Source: Oscillospiraceae bacterium (GTDB lineage: Bacteria; Bacillota; Clostridia; Saccharofermentanales; Saccharofermentanaceae). Taken from it: DNA of 64,000 bases. The notes below the pieces were generated by a model. That model was not told the DNA's origin and did not search any database. It saw nothing but the letters and a program-made list of their open reading frames with translations. Position 1 is the stretch's first letter. Every line of letters begins with the position of its first letter. The stretch is from assembly GCA_902764825.1 (NCBI GenBank), contig CACWXL010000018.1, positions 24,412-88,411 of the forward strand. The letters run 5' to 3'. The position numbers were made by a program, and so were the translations under genes. Shown in pieces: positions 49,215 to 57,984 of the stretch.

Positions 49215-50473
49215 TATTCTGCTGTCTCAACCTCCGCTTTCTCCTCATCTTCTTCAGAAGGCTTAACGTCAGCTTCTTCGACGACGTTCTCGCCGATGCT
49301 GTTAGCCTTTGCTTCTTTTGCCTCAGCACTCTCTTCGGCATCCGGATGCTTTATTCCGAAGCTTCCGAAATCAGGTGAGAGCTCAGATCTTCTCATTATC
49401 TGGATATCGTCAGGGTCTACATAAAGGCCTACGCGGCTTCCGACCTTGAATGGATCGACGTTCTGAACGAGCCACTCGATGCCGTCATCGGACTTTACGA
49501 TCATCTCGTAGTGAACGCCCTTGAAGATAAGAGATATAACTTCGCCGTTGATCCTGCCTTCAGCTTCTTCTGCAACATAGAAGTCCTCAGGTCTTATTAC
49601 GACGTCAACGAGATTTGCGATGCCTTCGGTAAATTCAGGGAACAAAGGGTCAACGCATGCGAACGTGATGCCGCTCGAGAGCGTTACCTCATTGTCCTTC
49701 TTCATTGTTCCCGCTACGATATTTGATTCGCCGATAAAGTCAGCGACATAAGCGTTCTTGGGTTCGTTATAGATATCTATGGGTGTGCCGATCTGCTGGA
49801 TGATGCCGTCCTTCATTACGATGATCGTGTCAGACATCGTCAAAGCCTCTTCCTGATCGTGAGTAACGTAGACGAATGTGATGCCTAATTCTCTCTGCAT
49901 CTCTTTAAGCTCGATCTGCATCTCTTTACGCATCTTAAGGTCCAAAGCGCCCAACGGCTCATCAAGAAGAAGGATCCTAGGACGGTTGACGATCGCTCTT
50001 GCGATAGCAACTCTCTGCATCTGGCCGCCTGAGAGCTGGTCGATGTATCTGTCACCGTAATCGGCAAGACCTACAGTCGCAAGGGCCTTGTTAACCCTTT
50101 CCCTGATCTCCTGCTTGTTAACCTTCTTGATCTTAAGGCCGAATGCCACGTTGTCGAAAACGTTCAAGTGAGGGAAAAGCGCATATCTCTGGAATACCGT
50201 ATTGATGTTGCGCTTGTTGGCAGGAACGCTCTTTAAGTCCTTGCCTTCGAAGTTGACGATGCCTGAATCGGCAGTCTCAAAGCCTGCAATGATCCTGAGC
50301 GTCGTGGATTTTCCGCATCCTGAAGGTCCCAGGAGCGTGATGAATTCGTTGTTCCTGATATAGAAAGTAATATTCTTAAGTACTTTGGTTCCGTCGAAGC
50401 TCTTGCAGAGGTCCTTGATCTCAATGATGTGCTCGCTTCCTGTGCTGTCTTCAAGAATCTGGTTATATGCCAT
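49214..50473 (-). CDS. potA: Spermidine/putrescine ABC transporter ATPase
   Basis: 419 residues. Walker A LLGPSGCGKSTT, Q-loop FQRYALFP, signature LSGGQMQRVAIARA, Walker B LLLDEPLGALD and switch VTHDQEEA, followed by a TOBE regulatory domain and an acidic C-terminal tail of about 70 residues (EESAEAKEAKANS, EEDEEKAEVETAE) not usual for PotA. It powers polyamine uptake. It follows the xre-cupin gene by 34 bp, so the regulator is in the operon. Confidence 0.95.
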   Translation of the reverse strand: MAYNQILEDSTGSEHIIEIKDLCKSFDGTKVLKNITFYIRNNEFITLLGPSGCGKSTTLRIIAGFETADSGIVNFEGKDLKSVPANKRNINTVFQRYALFPHLNVFDNVAFGLKIKKVNKQEIRERVNKALATVGLADYGDRYIDQLSGGQMQRVAIARAIVNRPRILLLDEPLGALDLKMRKEMQIELKEMQRELGITFVYVTHDQEEALTMSDTIIVMKDGIIQQIGTPIDIYNEPKNAYVADFIGESNIVAGTMKKDNEVTLSSGITFACVDPLFPEFTEGIANLVDVVIRPEDFYVAEEAEGRINGEVISLIFKGVHYEMIVKSDDGIEWLVQNVDPFKVGSRVGLYVDPDDIQIMRRSELSPDFGSFGIKHPDAEESAEAKEAKANSIGENVVEEADVKPSEEDEEKAEVETAE

Positions 50474-50507
50474 TATGTTCCCCTCCCGGAAGATTTAAGT
50501 CGTTATA

Positions 50508-51047
50508 TCAGAAGCTCGGAGGCGAAGAGATCCAGATGGCCTTCGCCTGACGGTTCGTTGTGTTCTCAAGATAGTGAGGCTTATCGCAGGCGATATAAAA
50601 GCTCTCGCCTTTCTTTGCCTGATGCTTCTCATTGTCGATAACTATGGTAATGGTGCCTTCGGTAACGTAACCGAATTCCTCGCCCTCGTGCGGATTGTCC
50701 GGATATGTCGAACCGCCCGGTTCAATGGTTACAAGGATCGGCTCCATCTCGTTCTTCTGGGCATTGGGAATAAGCCAGCAGATCTCGTTCTTGAGATCCG
50801 TGTCCTGCTTTACGGAGAAATCCTCCCTGCCGTAAACAACTCTCTTATTCGGTTCTTCCTTGAAGAAATGAGCAAAATCCGTGCCGAGCGCGTTTAAGAT
50901 ATCCTCCAATGTTGCCATTGAGGGGGATGTCTTGTCGCTCTCCAAAAGTGATATGAACGCCTTGGAAAGCTCACATCTGTCACCTAACTCTTCCTGAGTA
51001 AGACCCTTTTTAAGTCTGAGGTTCCTGATCTTTGATCCGATTTCCAT
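50508..51047 (-). CDS. XRE-cupin transcriptional regulator (PuuR-like)
   Basis: 179 residues: HTH_3 (1-60, RNLRLKKGLTQEELGDRCEL) plus a cupin_2 domain (about 105-175, STYPDNPHEGEEFGYVTEG). This pairing is typical of regulators of polyamine genes such as PuuR. It is the first gene of the pot operon and probably senses a polyamine through the cupin and controls its own operon (inference). Upstream lies a strong promoter. Confidence 0.88.
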   Translation of the reverse strand: MEIGSKIRNLRLKKGLTQEELGDRCELSKAFISLLESDKTSPSMATLEDILNALGTDFAHFFKEEPNKRVVYGREDFSVKQDTDLKNEICWLIPNAQKNEMEPILVTIEPGGSTYPDNPHEGEEFGYVTEGTITIVIDNEKHQAKKGESFYIACDKPHYLENTTNRQAKAIWISSPPSF

Positions 51048-51101
51048 AATCTTGCCTGCCCTAAACTTCTGGTTTACTACTACTTAACCGTGACGTGCGT
51101 G

Positions 51102-51130
51102 ATTATACTATCTGCTAAACTCCGTGTAAA
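51102..51130 (-). promoter_or_regulatory. Promoter of the xre-potABCD operon
   Basis: On the minus strand TTTACA (51125-51130) and TATAAT (51102-51107) lie 17 bp apart, about 55 bp before the regulator ATG. Confidence 0.75.
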
Positions 51131-51244
51131 GTATTTCTAAACCAAATCCTTCACTTTTATGCATTTTTTTCGAAAGTGTCGGAAAATTTGTACACAGTGC
51201 TCGAAAATGCCCTCAAAAAAGAGTATTTCGCTATTCAAAGTGTC

Positions 51245-51272
51245 TTGAAAAATGAAATACGCAAAGTATAAT
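51245..51272 (+). promoter_or_regulatory. Promoter of the Ala-rich coiled-coil gene
   Basis: TTGAAA (51245-51250) and TATAAT (51267-51272) with a 16-bp spacer, about 60 bp upstream of the ATG. It points away from the pot promoter; the two -35 boxes are 115 bp apart. Confidence 0.7.
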
Positions 51273-51334
51273 AAATTTAGTAATGATAATTAACAAATTA
51301 TTAACAAAAGCTTGACATTCGGGGGGCAAACGGG

Positions 51335-52645
51335 ATGGCAAACATTTTGGGTAACGTTTTTAAGGGTAAAGACGGCGTTAACGGCGGCCTTGCAACACAG
51401 GGTGCCGGCGGTTCAGGCAGTGTAAGACCTGCTAATCCTAACGTTGTTAATCTCCAGACATCGGGACGTCCGGGCGGACATACCACTCATTCTGCGTCCA
51501 ATTCCACGGCTGCACAGCTCGCAAGAGAGCGCGCTGAAGCTGCAAAGGCTCAGATCGAGATGCGTAAGGCAGCCGAGGCCGCACGTAAAGAAGAGCAGGA
51601 AGCAGATAAGAAAGATATCACTCCTGTCGGATTGAAGCCGCCGATCAAGCGTCCGAAGTCCGCTTCTGTTAACCACGCTCAGTATGTTGCAGAGCAGCTT
51701 GAAGAAGGCGAGAAGGCTGCAGCAGAGGGCAAGTCCATTGAGCGTCAGCCTCTTCCGGGCAGGAGCCCCGCACAGTCCGCATTGGCTCTTGCACAGTCTG
51801 TTGCTTTAAGAGCACAGAACGAAGAGCGCAGGGCAAGTTCAAAGGCCAAGGCAGCAGCTGCCAAGGTCGTTGAAGCAAGAAGTGCCGTAACGGCAGCAGA
51901 GGAAGCTCTTATCGCTGCAAAGAAGCAGGAAGAGAAGTCTATAAGCAACGAAGCAATCGCAAAGGAAGCTACACTCGAAGCAGTAAAGCGCGCAGAAGAA
52001 GCACGTGCAGCTGCCAACAAAGCAGAAGAACTCGCCAAGATCGCGATCGCAAAGGCTGAAGAGGAAGAGAAGGCTGCAGCTGCTCTCACCGCAGAAGAAG
52101 CCAAGCTCACAGAGCGCAGAAAGACTGACGAGAAGGCAAGGATCGAAGCAGAGAAGGTCGAGCAGGATTCCAAGGCAGCAGTTATCACTGCCACACAGGA
52201 AGAGGAAGCAGCTTCCAAGGAATATGAAGCAGCTAAGCTCGCACTTGAGAAGGCTCAGAACGATCTCGATGCCGCTAACCAGATGAAGGCTGAAGAAGAT
52301 GCACGTGCCGCAGCTGAGAAGGCTGAGAAGGAAGCACGTCTCGCAGCCGAGAAGGCAATCGAAGAAGCAAGGATCGCCGCTCAGAAGGCTGAAGAAGCAA
52401 GGCAGGCAGCTCTCCTCGCAGAGCAGAAGGCTAAGGCTGCTGCAGCTAAGGCTGAGGAAGAAGCAAGGATCGCTGCTGCAAAGGCAGAAGAGATCGCCAA
52501 GCTCAGAGCAAAGTCACTTTCAGCTGATACCGCCAAGGAAGAAGCTGTTAAGAACGATGCTCCTGCTGCTCCGGTAACACCTGTTGCAACAGGCAGACCG
52601 GGATCTACGACACCTGCAAGACCTGCAGCAAAGATCGCAGAGTAA
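51335..52645 (+). CDS. Ala/Glu/Lys-rich coiled-coil protein of unknown function
   Basis: 436 residues. Residues about 60-400 are almost wholly helical, rich in Ala, Glu, Lys and Arg with heptad-like spacing (ARIAAQKAEEARQAALLAEQ is typical), so a long coiled coil is expected. The first 55 residues are Gly/Asn/Ser-rich (GSVRPANPNVV) and the last 35 Pro/Ala-rich. No signal peptide, membrane helix or LPxTG, so it should stay in the cytoplasm. The ribosome site is unusual: CGGGGGGCAAACGGGATG. It has its own promoter and terminator. It may be a scaffold or filament protein; no family was recognised. Confidence 0.75.
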   Translation: MANILGNVFKGKDGVNGGLATQGAGGSGSVRPANPNVVNLQTSGRPGGHTTHSASNSTAAQLARERAEAAKAQIEMRKAAEAARKEEQEADKKDITPVGLKPPIKRPKSASVNHAQYVAEQLEEGEKAAAEGKSIERQPLPGRSPAQSALALAQSVALRAQNEERRASSKAKAAAAKVVEARSAVTAAEEALIAAKKQEEKSISNEAIAKEATLEAVKRAEEARAAANKAEELAKIAIAKAEEEEKAAAALTAEEAKLTERRKTDEKARIEAEKVEQDSKAAVITATQEEEAASKEYEAAKLALEKAQNDLDAANQMKAEEDARAAAEKAEKEARLAAEKAIEEARIAAQKAEEARQAALLAEQKAKAAAAKAEEEARIAAAKAEEIAKLRAKSLSADTAKEEAVKNDAPAAPVTPVATGRPGSTTPARPAAKIAE

Positions 52646-52667
52646 ACAAGATCACAAATTAGATTAT

Positions 52668-52696
52668 TAAGGGCTGTCCGTTACGGGCAGCCCTTA
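52668..52696. terminator. Bidirectional terminator hairpin
   Basis: TAAGGGCTG-CAGCCCTTA stem (52668-52696) between the convergent coiled-coil gene and the first lipoprotein of the array. The T-runs on both sides are poor (TTATATTTT on plus), so efficiency may be moderate. Confidence 0.6.
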
Positions 52697-52718
52697 ACAG
52701 TTATATTTTATCCGGCAT

Positions 52719-55193
52719 TTAGCCTCTCTCGCTTAATACCTTCTGGACTCTGTCCTGGGCAATGGCGATTACCGATTCCAGATCCTTCTGGCCGAGGAAG
52801 TATGCGGGCATCTCCTCTATGAGGATAAGGTTGATCGAAGCGTCACCGGCATTGCTCCCGGAGCAGCTGGAAATGATCTTCTCCAATCCGTCAATATGCT
52901 CCTTGGAGAATGTGATCACGGAGTTAGGATTGTTCTTAACGTCGTTTTCAGAGTAAATATTTCCTCTGCCTTCATTGTTGTAGAAGTCAACAGCAGTCTG
53001 AGCGATCTTTCTGTATGCGGTGCGGCTTAATACAAACTCATCGTTAAGCGCAAGTGATTCCTGGATCTCTTCTGACAAAAGGAGCTTAACGAATTCGCCG
53101 CAGGCATCTGCGTTTACAGCCTGAGCAGATATCGCAATGGAAACGTGAGGGACAAACTGAGGTCCTCTGCCGTCTGCTGAAGGAATGCCTAAGAACGCAG
53201 TACCGCCCTTCAACTCAGTGATGCCATAGAGATAAGAGCCTATTCCGTAACAAGTCGAGAAGAAGCCCTTCTGGCCTTCTGCAAGTAATCTGTCACCCTT
53301 AAAGGCCATCACGCCTACAGCACCTTCGGGAGCAATATAAGGTCCGTCGTCTGTAGCAGGATCATTCCAGCTCCTGGCTCTCTCCTGAACGTTTTCCTTG
53401 ACGAATTTCGCGAGTTCGGCAAATTCGGGACCTGAGAAATCCGCTTTGCCGCCTGCGATAAACTTATCGCTCATGGCATTAAAGAGCCTTGTAAAATATA
53501 TTGCCTGGCCTGAAGTGATGACATCTTTGCCGTTCAGCTCGTTCGATAAGAACTTCTTATATTCCTCTGTGGTAAAACCTACTCCGGAAGCGCCGGCATA
53601 CTTGCTGTCGGTCTGGATTCCCTGTATACCGTAGCAAAGTGTAAGCTGATAGAGCTTTCCGTCGGTCTTTGAAGCTTCGGCAATGTTGGCGAAATACTTT
53701 TCGTTGTCGAGGTTTCCGGTATATTTTGAGAGGTCAACAAGATAATTCGAACTGTTGAGCTGTCCGAAATTAGCCACGTTCATCAGGAGGTCAGGACCTT
53801 CACCGTTTATGAGGTCAATGGCAAGCTTGGTTCCGACTTTAGCATCACCGTTAAGAGTAGCGGTCTCCACTTCGTCATCATTGGTGAACTGGCCATTATA
53901 GTTGTAAGCACCATTGTTCGTATAGCGGCCGGATACCTCGATAAAATAATCACTGTTTGTTGTATTGAACTTATTGATGGCATCAGCGATCTTCTCGTTT
54001 ACATATCCGTCAGGTACGTAGAGTTCCATTACCGTCTTGCCGGCATTAGGATTCTTGGCTGCCTTTGTTAACTGCATAATGGTGAAATCATTAACGCTGG
54101 AATTGGTATATGCCTGCCCGTATCCTGCGGTTCCGCAAAGAAGGATGCTGTCTTCAGTTATATCACCGACAGTAAGGTTGCTTAAGATGCTTCTGTTCTC
54201 ACCGCACCAGCTGAAGCTGAATACCTGTTCAGTCTTCCTGTTCTTTGTGTCGATCTTGGCAATGCCGACAGGTGATGAATAATATGCCATACCGTCTCTT
54301 CCGATTATGGAAGAGAAAAGGAAATCTGTATTGAGCCATTCATACTCTTTGGCATCTTTCTCGGTAAGGCTGCCGGTCTTAAGATCCAGTTCAAAAAAGC
54401 ACCTGTCATTCTCAACGATCGCGGGTACGAGAGCCTTTCCGTCTTCAAGAGGGATTATGGCCGGAAGATCATAAGTGTTCTTTCCTGCTTTCCTGACTTC
54501 TGCAGAAATCGTGTTTCCGTCAGAAGAACTGATGGTCAGGGTATAATATTGCTCAGACTCCCAGTTTTGTACGGCAGTGATCTTGTAATCACCGATCTTA
54601 TAGTCCTTTCCGGATGTGATATTCAGATCGAGCAGCTTAGACTCCACTTCTTTTCCTGTAGCAGGATCGATCGTATATTCTTTGTTGGTCGCCTGATCAT
54701 TAACGGAATCGTAGTCGGAGATCACAGCCTTGATCTTACCGTCAGAGTAAGAAAGTCCGTTCATATAACTGGATTTTCCGTAGTACTTGGTCAGATCAAC
54801 GGATGATACGGACTTCATTGTAGCTCTGTCGACCACGGTCAGAATGGATATCTCGACATCTTTGCTGGAGTAATTCGCCCAGTTGAAATCTGCCGGAAGC
54901 TCATAATTGCCCGATGAACGGACAACAACATATTTCTCATCCGCTCCAATAAGATCGGAGAACAGATATTGTGCCTTCTTGCTCTTGTCATATTCAGGTG
55001 AAAACGTTGCTGATGTGCTCTCATACCAGGGTGAGTCATCAGTTATCTTCTGGCCTCTGCGGCTCGTCTCCTGCATGCCGGCTCCGCTGCCTTCGTCACC
55101 GCCGTTGTTTTTCTTCTTGTCACATGCGGCTGCCGAAAAGGCAATGGCGCAAACAAGAGCCACTGACATTACTTTCAGGGGTAACTTCTTCAT
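52719..55193 (-). CDS. Large lipoprotein with C-terminal solute-binding domain (paralogue 1)
   Basis: 824 residues. Signal peptide with lipobox AAAC (Cys24). Residues about 60-390 form repeated strand-turn units (AYYSSPVGIAKIDTKNRKTE, SILLCGTAGYGQAY), probably a beta-propeller. Residues about 400-824 match family 1 extracellular solute-binding proteins: DAINKFNTTNSDYFIE, INGEGPDLLMNVANFGQLN, TEEYKKFLSNELNGKDVIT, FLGIPSADGRGPQ, and a C-terminus with LILIEEMPAYFLGQKDLESV. Such domains usually deliver sugars or peptides to an ABC permease, but none is nearby. Three paralogues lie upstream in the same direction. Confidence 0.82.
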   Translation of the reverse strand: MKKLPLKVMSVALVCAIAFSAAACDKKKNNGGDEGSGAGMQETSRRGQKITDDSPWYESTSATFSPEYDKSKKAQYLFSDLIGADEKYVVVRSSGNYELPADFNWANYSSKDVEISILTVVDRATMKSVSSVDLTKYYGKSSYMNGLSYSDGKIKAVISDYDSVNDQATNKEYTIDPATGKEVESKLLDLNITSGKDYKIGDYKITAVQNWESEQYYTLTISSSDGNTISAEVRKAGKNTYDLPAIIPLEDGKALVPAIVENDRCFFELDLKTGSLTEKDAKEYEWLNTDFLFSSIIGRDGMAYYSSPVGIAKIDTKNRKTEQVFSFSWCGENRSILSNLTVGDITEDSILLCGTAGYGQAYTNSSVNDFTIMQLTKAAKNPNAGKTVMELYVPDGYVNEKIADAINKFNTTNSDYFIEVSGRYTNNGAYNYNGQFTNDDEVETATLNGDAKVGTKLAIDLINGEGPDLLMNVANFGQLNSSNYLVDLSKYTGNLDNEKYFANIAEASKTDGKLYQLTLCYGIQGIQTDSKYAGASGVGFTTEEYKKFLSNELNGKDVITSGQAIYFTRLFNAMSDKFIAGGKADFSGPEFAELAKFVKENVQERARSWNDPATDDGPYIAPEGAVGVMAFKGDRLLAEGQKGFFSTCYGIGSYLYGITELKGGTAFLGIPSADGRGPQFVPHVSIAISAQAVNADACGEFVKLLLSEEIQESLALNDEFVLSRTAYRKIAQTAVDFYNNEGRGNIYSENDVKNNPNSVITFSKEHIDGLEKIISSCSGSNAGDASINLILIEEMPAYFLGQKDLESVIAIAQDRVQKVLSERG

Positions 55194-55321
55194 TGCTAGT
55201 CTCCTTTTCCCAACACTGTTTTAACAGTTGAGATTGTAAGACCGCCCAAAATCGAAACAGCATCAATATATAGGCAAAACTTGGGCATTGAGGTTTCAGA
55301 AATATTTCTTAAACGAAGACA

Positions 55322-55355
55322 AAAAACGGGGCATCTCTTTTCGAGACACCCCGTA
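55322..55355 (-). terminator. Terminator of lipoprotein paralogue 2
   Basis: On the minus strand ACGGGGTGTCTC and GAGATGCCCCGT form a stem with one mismatch, followed by TTTTTT, 21 bp after the stop. Confidence 0.85.
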
Positions 55356-55375
55356 AAAACTCAGTTTATAAGAGA

Positions 55376-57835
55376 TCATCCTCTCTCGCCTAAGACCTTC
55401 TGGGCTCTGTCCTGAGCGATCTTTACGACATTATCCAGTTCCTTCTGGCCTGAGAAATATGCCGGCATCTCTTCGATCAGGATAAGACCGATAGCTGCAT
55501 CTGTCGAATTCATCCTTGAAACGCTCGAAATGATCTCCTCCAGATCATCGATGTTCTTCTGAGAGAACTTCATCCTGTTCTTCAAAGGCTCACCGGTATT
55601 AAAATCATATCCGATATAGGAATCACCTCCGGGACCGTTCATGAAATCAACGGCATCCTTGGCACCTTGTCTGAAAGCTGCTTTGCTCAACACATAATTG
55701 CCGCCCTTTGCGAATTCCATCTGCACATCATCTGTCATGAGCATCTTAACGAACTCGCCGCATGCATCGATGCTCTTGGACTGCGAAGATACTGCAACCG
55801 AAATATAGGAATCGAGCAAAGGTCCGCGTCCGTCAGATGAAGGGATTCCCAATATCGCAGAAGCACCGTTGCACTGCGCGATCTGTGAGAAATAACCGTT
55901 AAATCCGTAAGTTGAAGTATATACTGCAACCTGGTTGTTCATGGAATCGCCCTTAAAAGCAGCAGCTCCTACAGCATATGTAGCAGATGCATATTCGTCG
56001 TTATTGTACATCTCGTCCCAGGATCTGGCTTTCTCGGGAACATTATTCTTTACAAACTCTGCAAGCTTTGCAAATTCAGGACCTGTAAAATCGGCCTTGC
56101 CGTCAACAAGGAATTTGTCGCTCATTGCCGTGAAAAGCATCGAAAAATAAGCAGCCTGACCATAATTGAGGACGTCCTTGCCATTCAGCTGATCCTTAAG
56201 GAATTTCTCATATTCTTCAGTAGTAAATCCGACTCCGGACTTTCCTGCATATTCCTTTTTTGTCTGGATACCGGTGATCATGTAGCAGAGGGGCAGCTGG
56301 TAGAGCTTGCCGTTGTTTTCTGCTGCTTCAACGATGTTCGTAAAATACTTGTCTGAATCAAGTGTTCCGACAAATCTGCTCAGGTCAACAAGGTAGTTGT
56401 CTGAATTAAGCTGGCCGTATGAACTCGTGTTAAGAAGGATATCCGGACCTTCTCCGTTCAGGATATCCATGGCAAGTTCATTACTCATTGCAGAGTTATA
56501 CTTCATGTTGGCCTTCTGCCATTCGTCTTCGCTGTTAATGTCAGAATAATAGTCGCCGTCAAGACCCTGATAACGGTCAGTAGGCTCAATGTAATATTTT
56601 CCGTTTGTTTCGTTGAATTTAATGATAGCTTCGCCGACATTGATATCAACGTTTGAATAAGGAGCATAGAGTTCTATGACAGACTTGCCGGCATGAGGAT
56701 TTGTCTCTGCCCTGTTCAATGTGATGAGCATATACTCATTGATAGTTCCCGGCACATACATTGTCATGCTCTTCTCGCCCCAAAGGGTTATTGAATCATC
56801 TGAACAATCTATCAGCTGCAGATATCCTAAGTATGCTCTGTTTACGGAACACCAGTTGTATCTGAATACATCTTCCGTAGTCTTCTTTTCCATATTGATC
56901 TTGGAAATTCCGTCTGAGTTGGAATAATAGATAGTTCCGTCTTTTCCGATAAAGGTGTTGTATATGCCGTTGACATCAAGCCAGTCGTATTTCTTGGAAT
57001 CGACTTTTGCTGCTGTGTATGTGTTCAGGTCGACCTCGAAGTAGACCGGATCCTTGTCAGAGGTAGCAGGTGCGATGAACTTGTTTTCACCACTCTTGAA
57101 AATGAGCGGGACATCATATAAGTTCAGATCATTATCCTTGAGTTCAATGTCTGTACTGCTGTCACTGTCACCCTCGAATACGGATACCAGGCAATAACCC
57201 TTATCAGCCTCATCCCATTCCTGTGAGATCTTGACCGTGTAATCACCGAAATCAAATGTGTGATAGTAATAATGGTAATTCGAATCTTCATAGGGAGTGT
57301 CTTTCTTATCAACTACTTTTCCCGTCTGAGAATCAAGGACATATTTACATACGGTCATCTTGCCCGACATATCATCATATGAGGCTGCACGGAACTTGAA
57401 ATTTCCGTTCTCATACTGAACTTCTTCCAGTCCGCCGTTCTTGGGCAGATATTGGGCCAGATCATACTCCTTCTCTGTTTTGCCGGTCGCTTTATCGATG
57501 ATCCCTACAAAATTGATCGAATAATCGCTGTAACTGAAGTTATTCCAGTCAATGTTGCCGGAAGGGATCCTATAGTAACCGTTTGTGTATACAGCAAAGT
57601 ACTTGTCATCTGAACCGATATACTGCTGATTTGCATACTCAAGAGTTTTCTTGGAATCTACTTCAGGCTTATAAGTCTTGACCATGCTGTCAAACCAGGG
57701 CGCGTCGGCTTTTATTACCTCGCCGCTCCTGCTCTTTTCCCTGGAATTCCCCTTTTTCTTGCCGCACGCTGCCATAGGTAATACCATTGCCGCGATCAGA
57801 GCACAGGCTAAAGCCTTGATTGGTAGTCTTTTCAT
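55376..57835 (-). CDS. Large lipoprotein with C-terminal solute-binding domain (paralogue 2)
   Basis: 819 residues from the ATG at 57835, which has AAGGAG 8 nt upstream (an ATG at 57856 has no site). Lipobox MAAC. Same plan as its neighbours: N-terminal propeller-like part with FDFGDYTVKISQEWDE and DGTIYYSNSDGISKINMEK, then a solute-binding domain with EAIIKFNETNGKYYIE, LNGEGPDILLNTSSYGQLN and ILGIPSSDGRGPL. Ends LILIEEMPAYFSGQKELDNV. Upstream sequence shares motifs with that of paralogue 1. Has its own terminator, so probably an independent unit. Confidence 0.82.
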   Translation of the reverse strand: MKRLPIKALACALIAAMVLPMAACGKKKGNSREKSRSGEVIKADAPWFDSMVKTYKPEVDSKKTLEYANQQYIGSDDKYFAVYTNGYYRIPSGNIDWNNFSYSDYSINFVGIIDKATGKTEKEYDLAQYLPKNGGLEEVQYENGNFKFRAASYDDMSGKMTVCKYVLDSQTGKVVDKKDTPYEDSNYHYYYHTFDFGDYTVKISQEWDEADKGYCLVSVFEGDSDSSTDIELKDNDLNLYDVPLIFKSGENKFIAPATSDKDPVYFEVDLNTYTAAKVDSKKYDWLDVNGIYNTFIGKDGTIYYSNSDGISKINMEKKTTEDVFRYNWCSVNRAYLGYLQLIDCSDDSITLWGEKSMTMYVPGTINEYMLITLNRAETNPHAGKSVIELYAPYSNVDINVGEAIIKFNETNGKYYIEPTDRYQGLDGDYYSDINSEDEWQKANMKYNSAMSNELAMDILNGEGPDILLNTSSYGQLNSDNYLVDLSRFVGTLDSDKYFTNIVEAAENNGKLYQLPLCYMITGIQTKKEYAGKSGVGFTTEEYEKFLKDQLNGKDVLNYGQAAYFSMLFTAMSDKFLVDGKADFTGPEFAKLAEFVKNNVPEKARSWDEMYNNDEYASATYAVGAAAFKGDSMNNQVAVYTSTYGFNGYFSQIAQCNGASAILGIPSSDGRGPLLDSYISVAVSSQSKSIDACGEFVKMLMTDDVQMEFAKGGNYVLSKAAFRQGAKDAVDFMNGPGGDSYIGYDFNTGEPLKNRMKFSQKNIDDLEEIISSVSRMNSTDAAIGLILIEEMPAYFSGQKELDNVVKIAQDRAQKVLGERG

Positions 57836-57984
57836 ATACTTTCTCCTTATATCCATAATTCCGGATTATATATCATTGATTGTATGACCTTAAGATATAC
57901 AATCTGCATCAATTTTAAGGCAAATACAAGGTAAGCGGGTATCAAACGCGTTACAGCCGTCTGCCGCGGGTAACGTCAGCATGG

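Noticed and set aside
51335..52645. Other-frame ORFs within the Ala-rich gene
   Set aside because: Repetitive GCA/GAA/AAG codons keep several frames open; only the frame with heptad pattern, promoter and terminator is supported.
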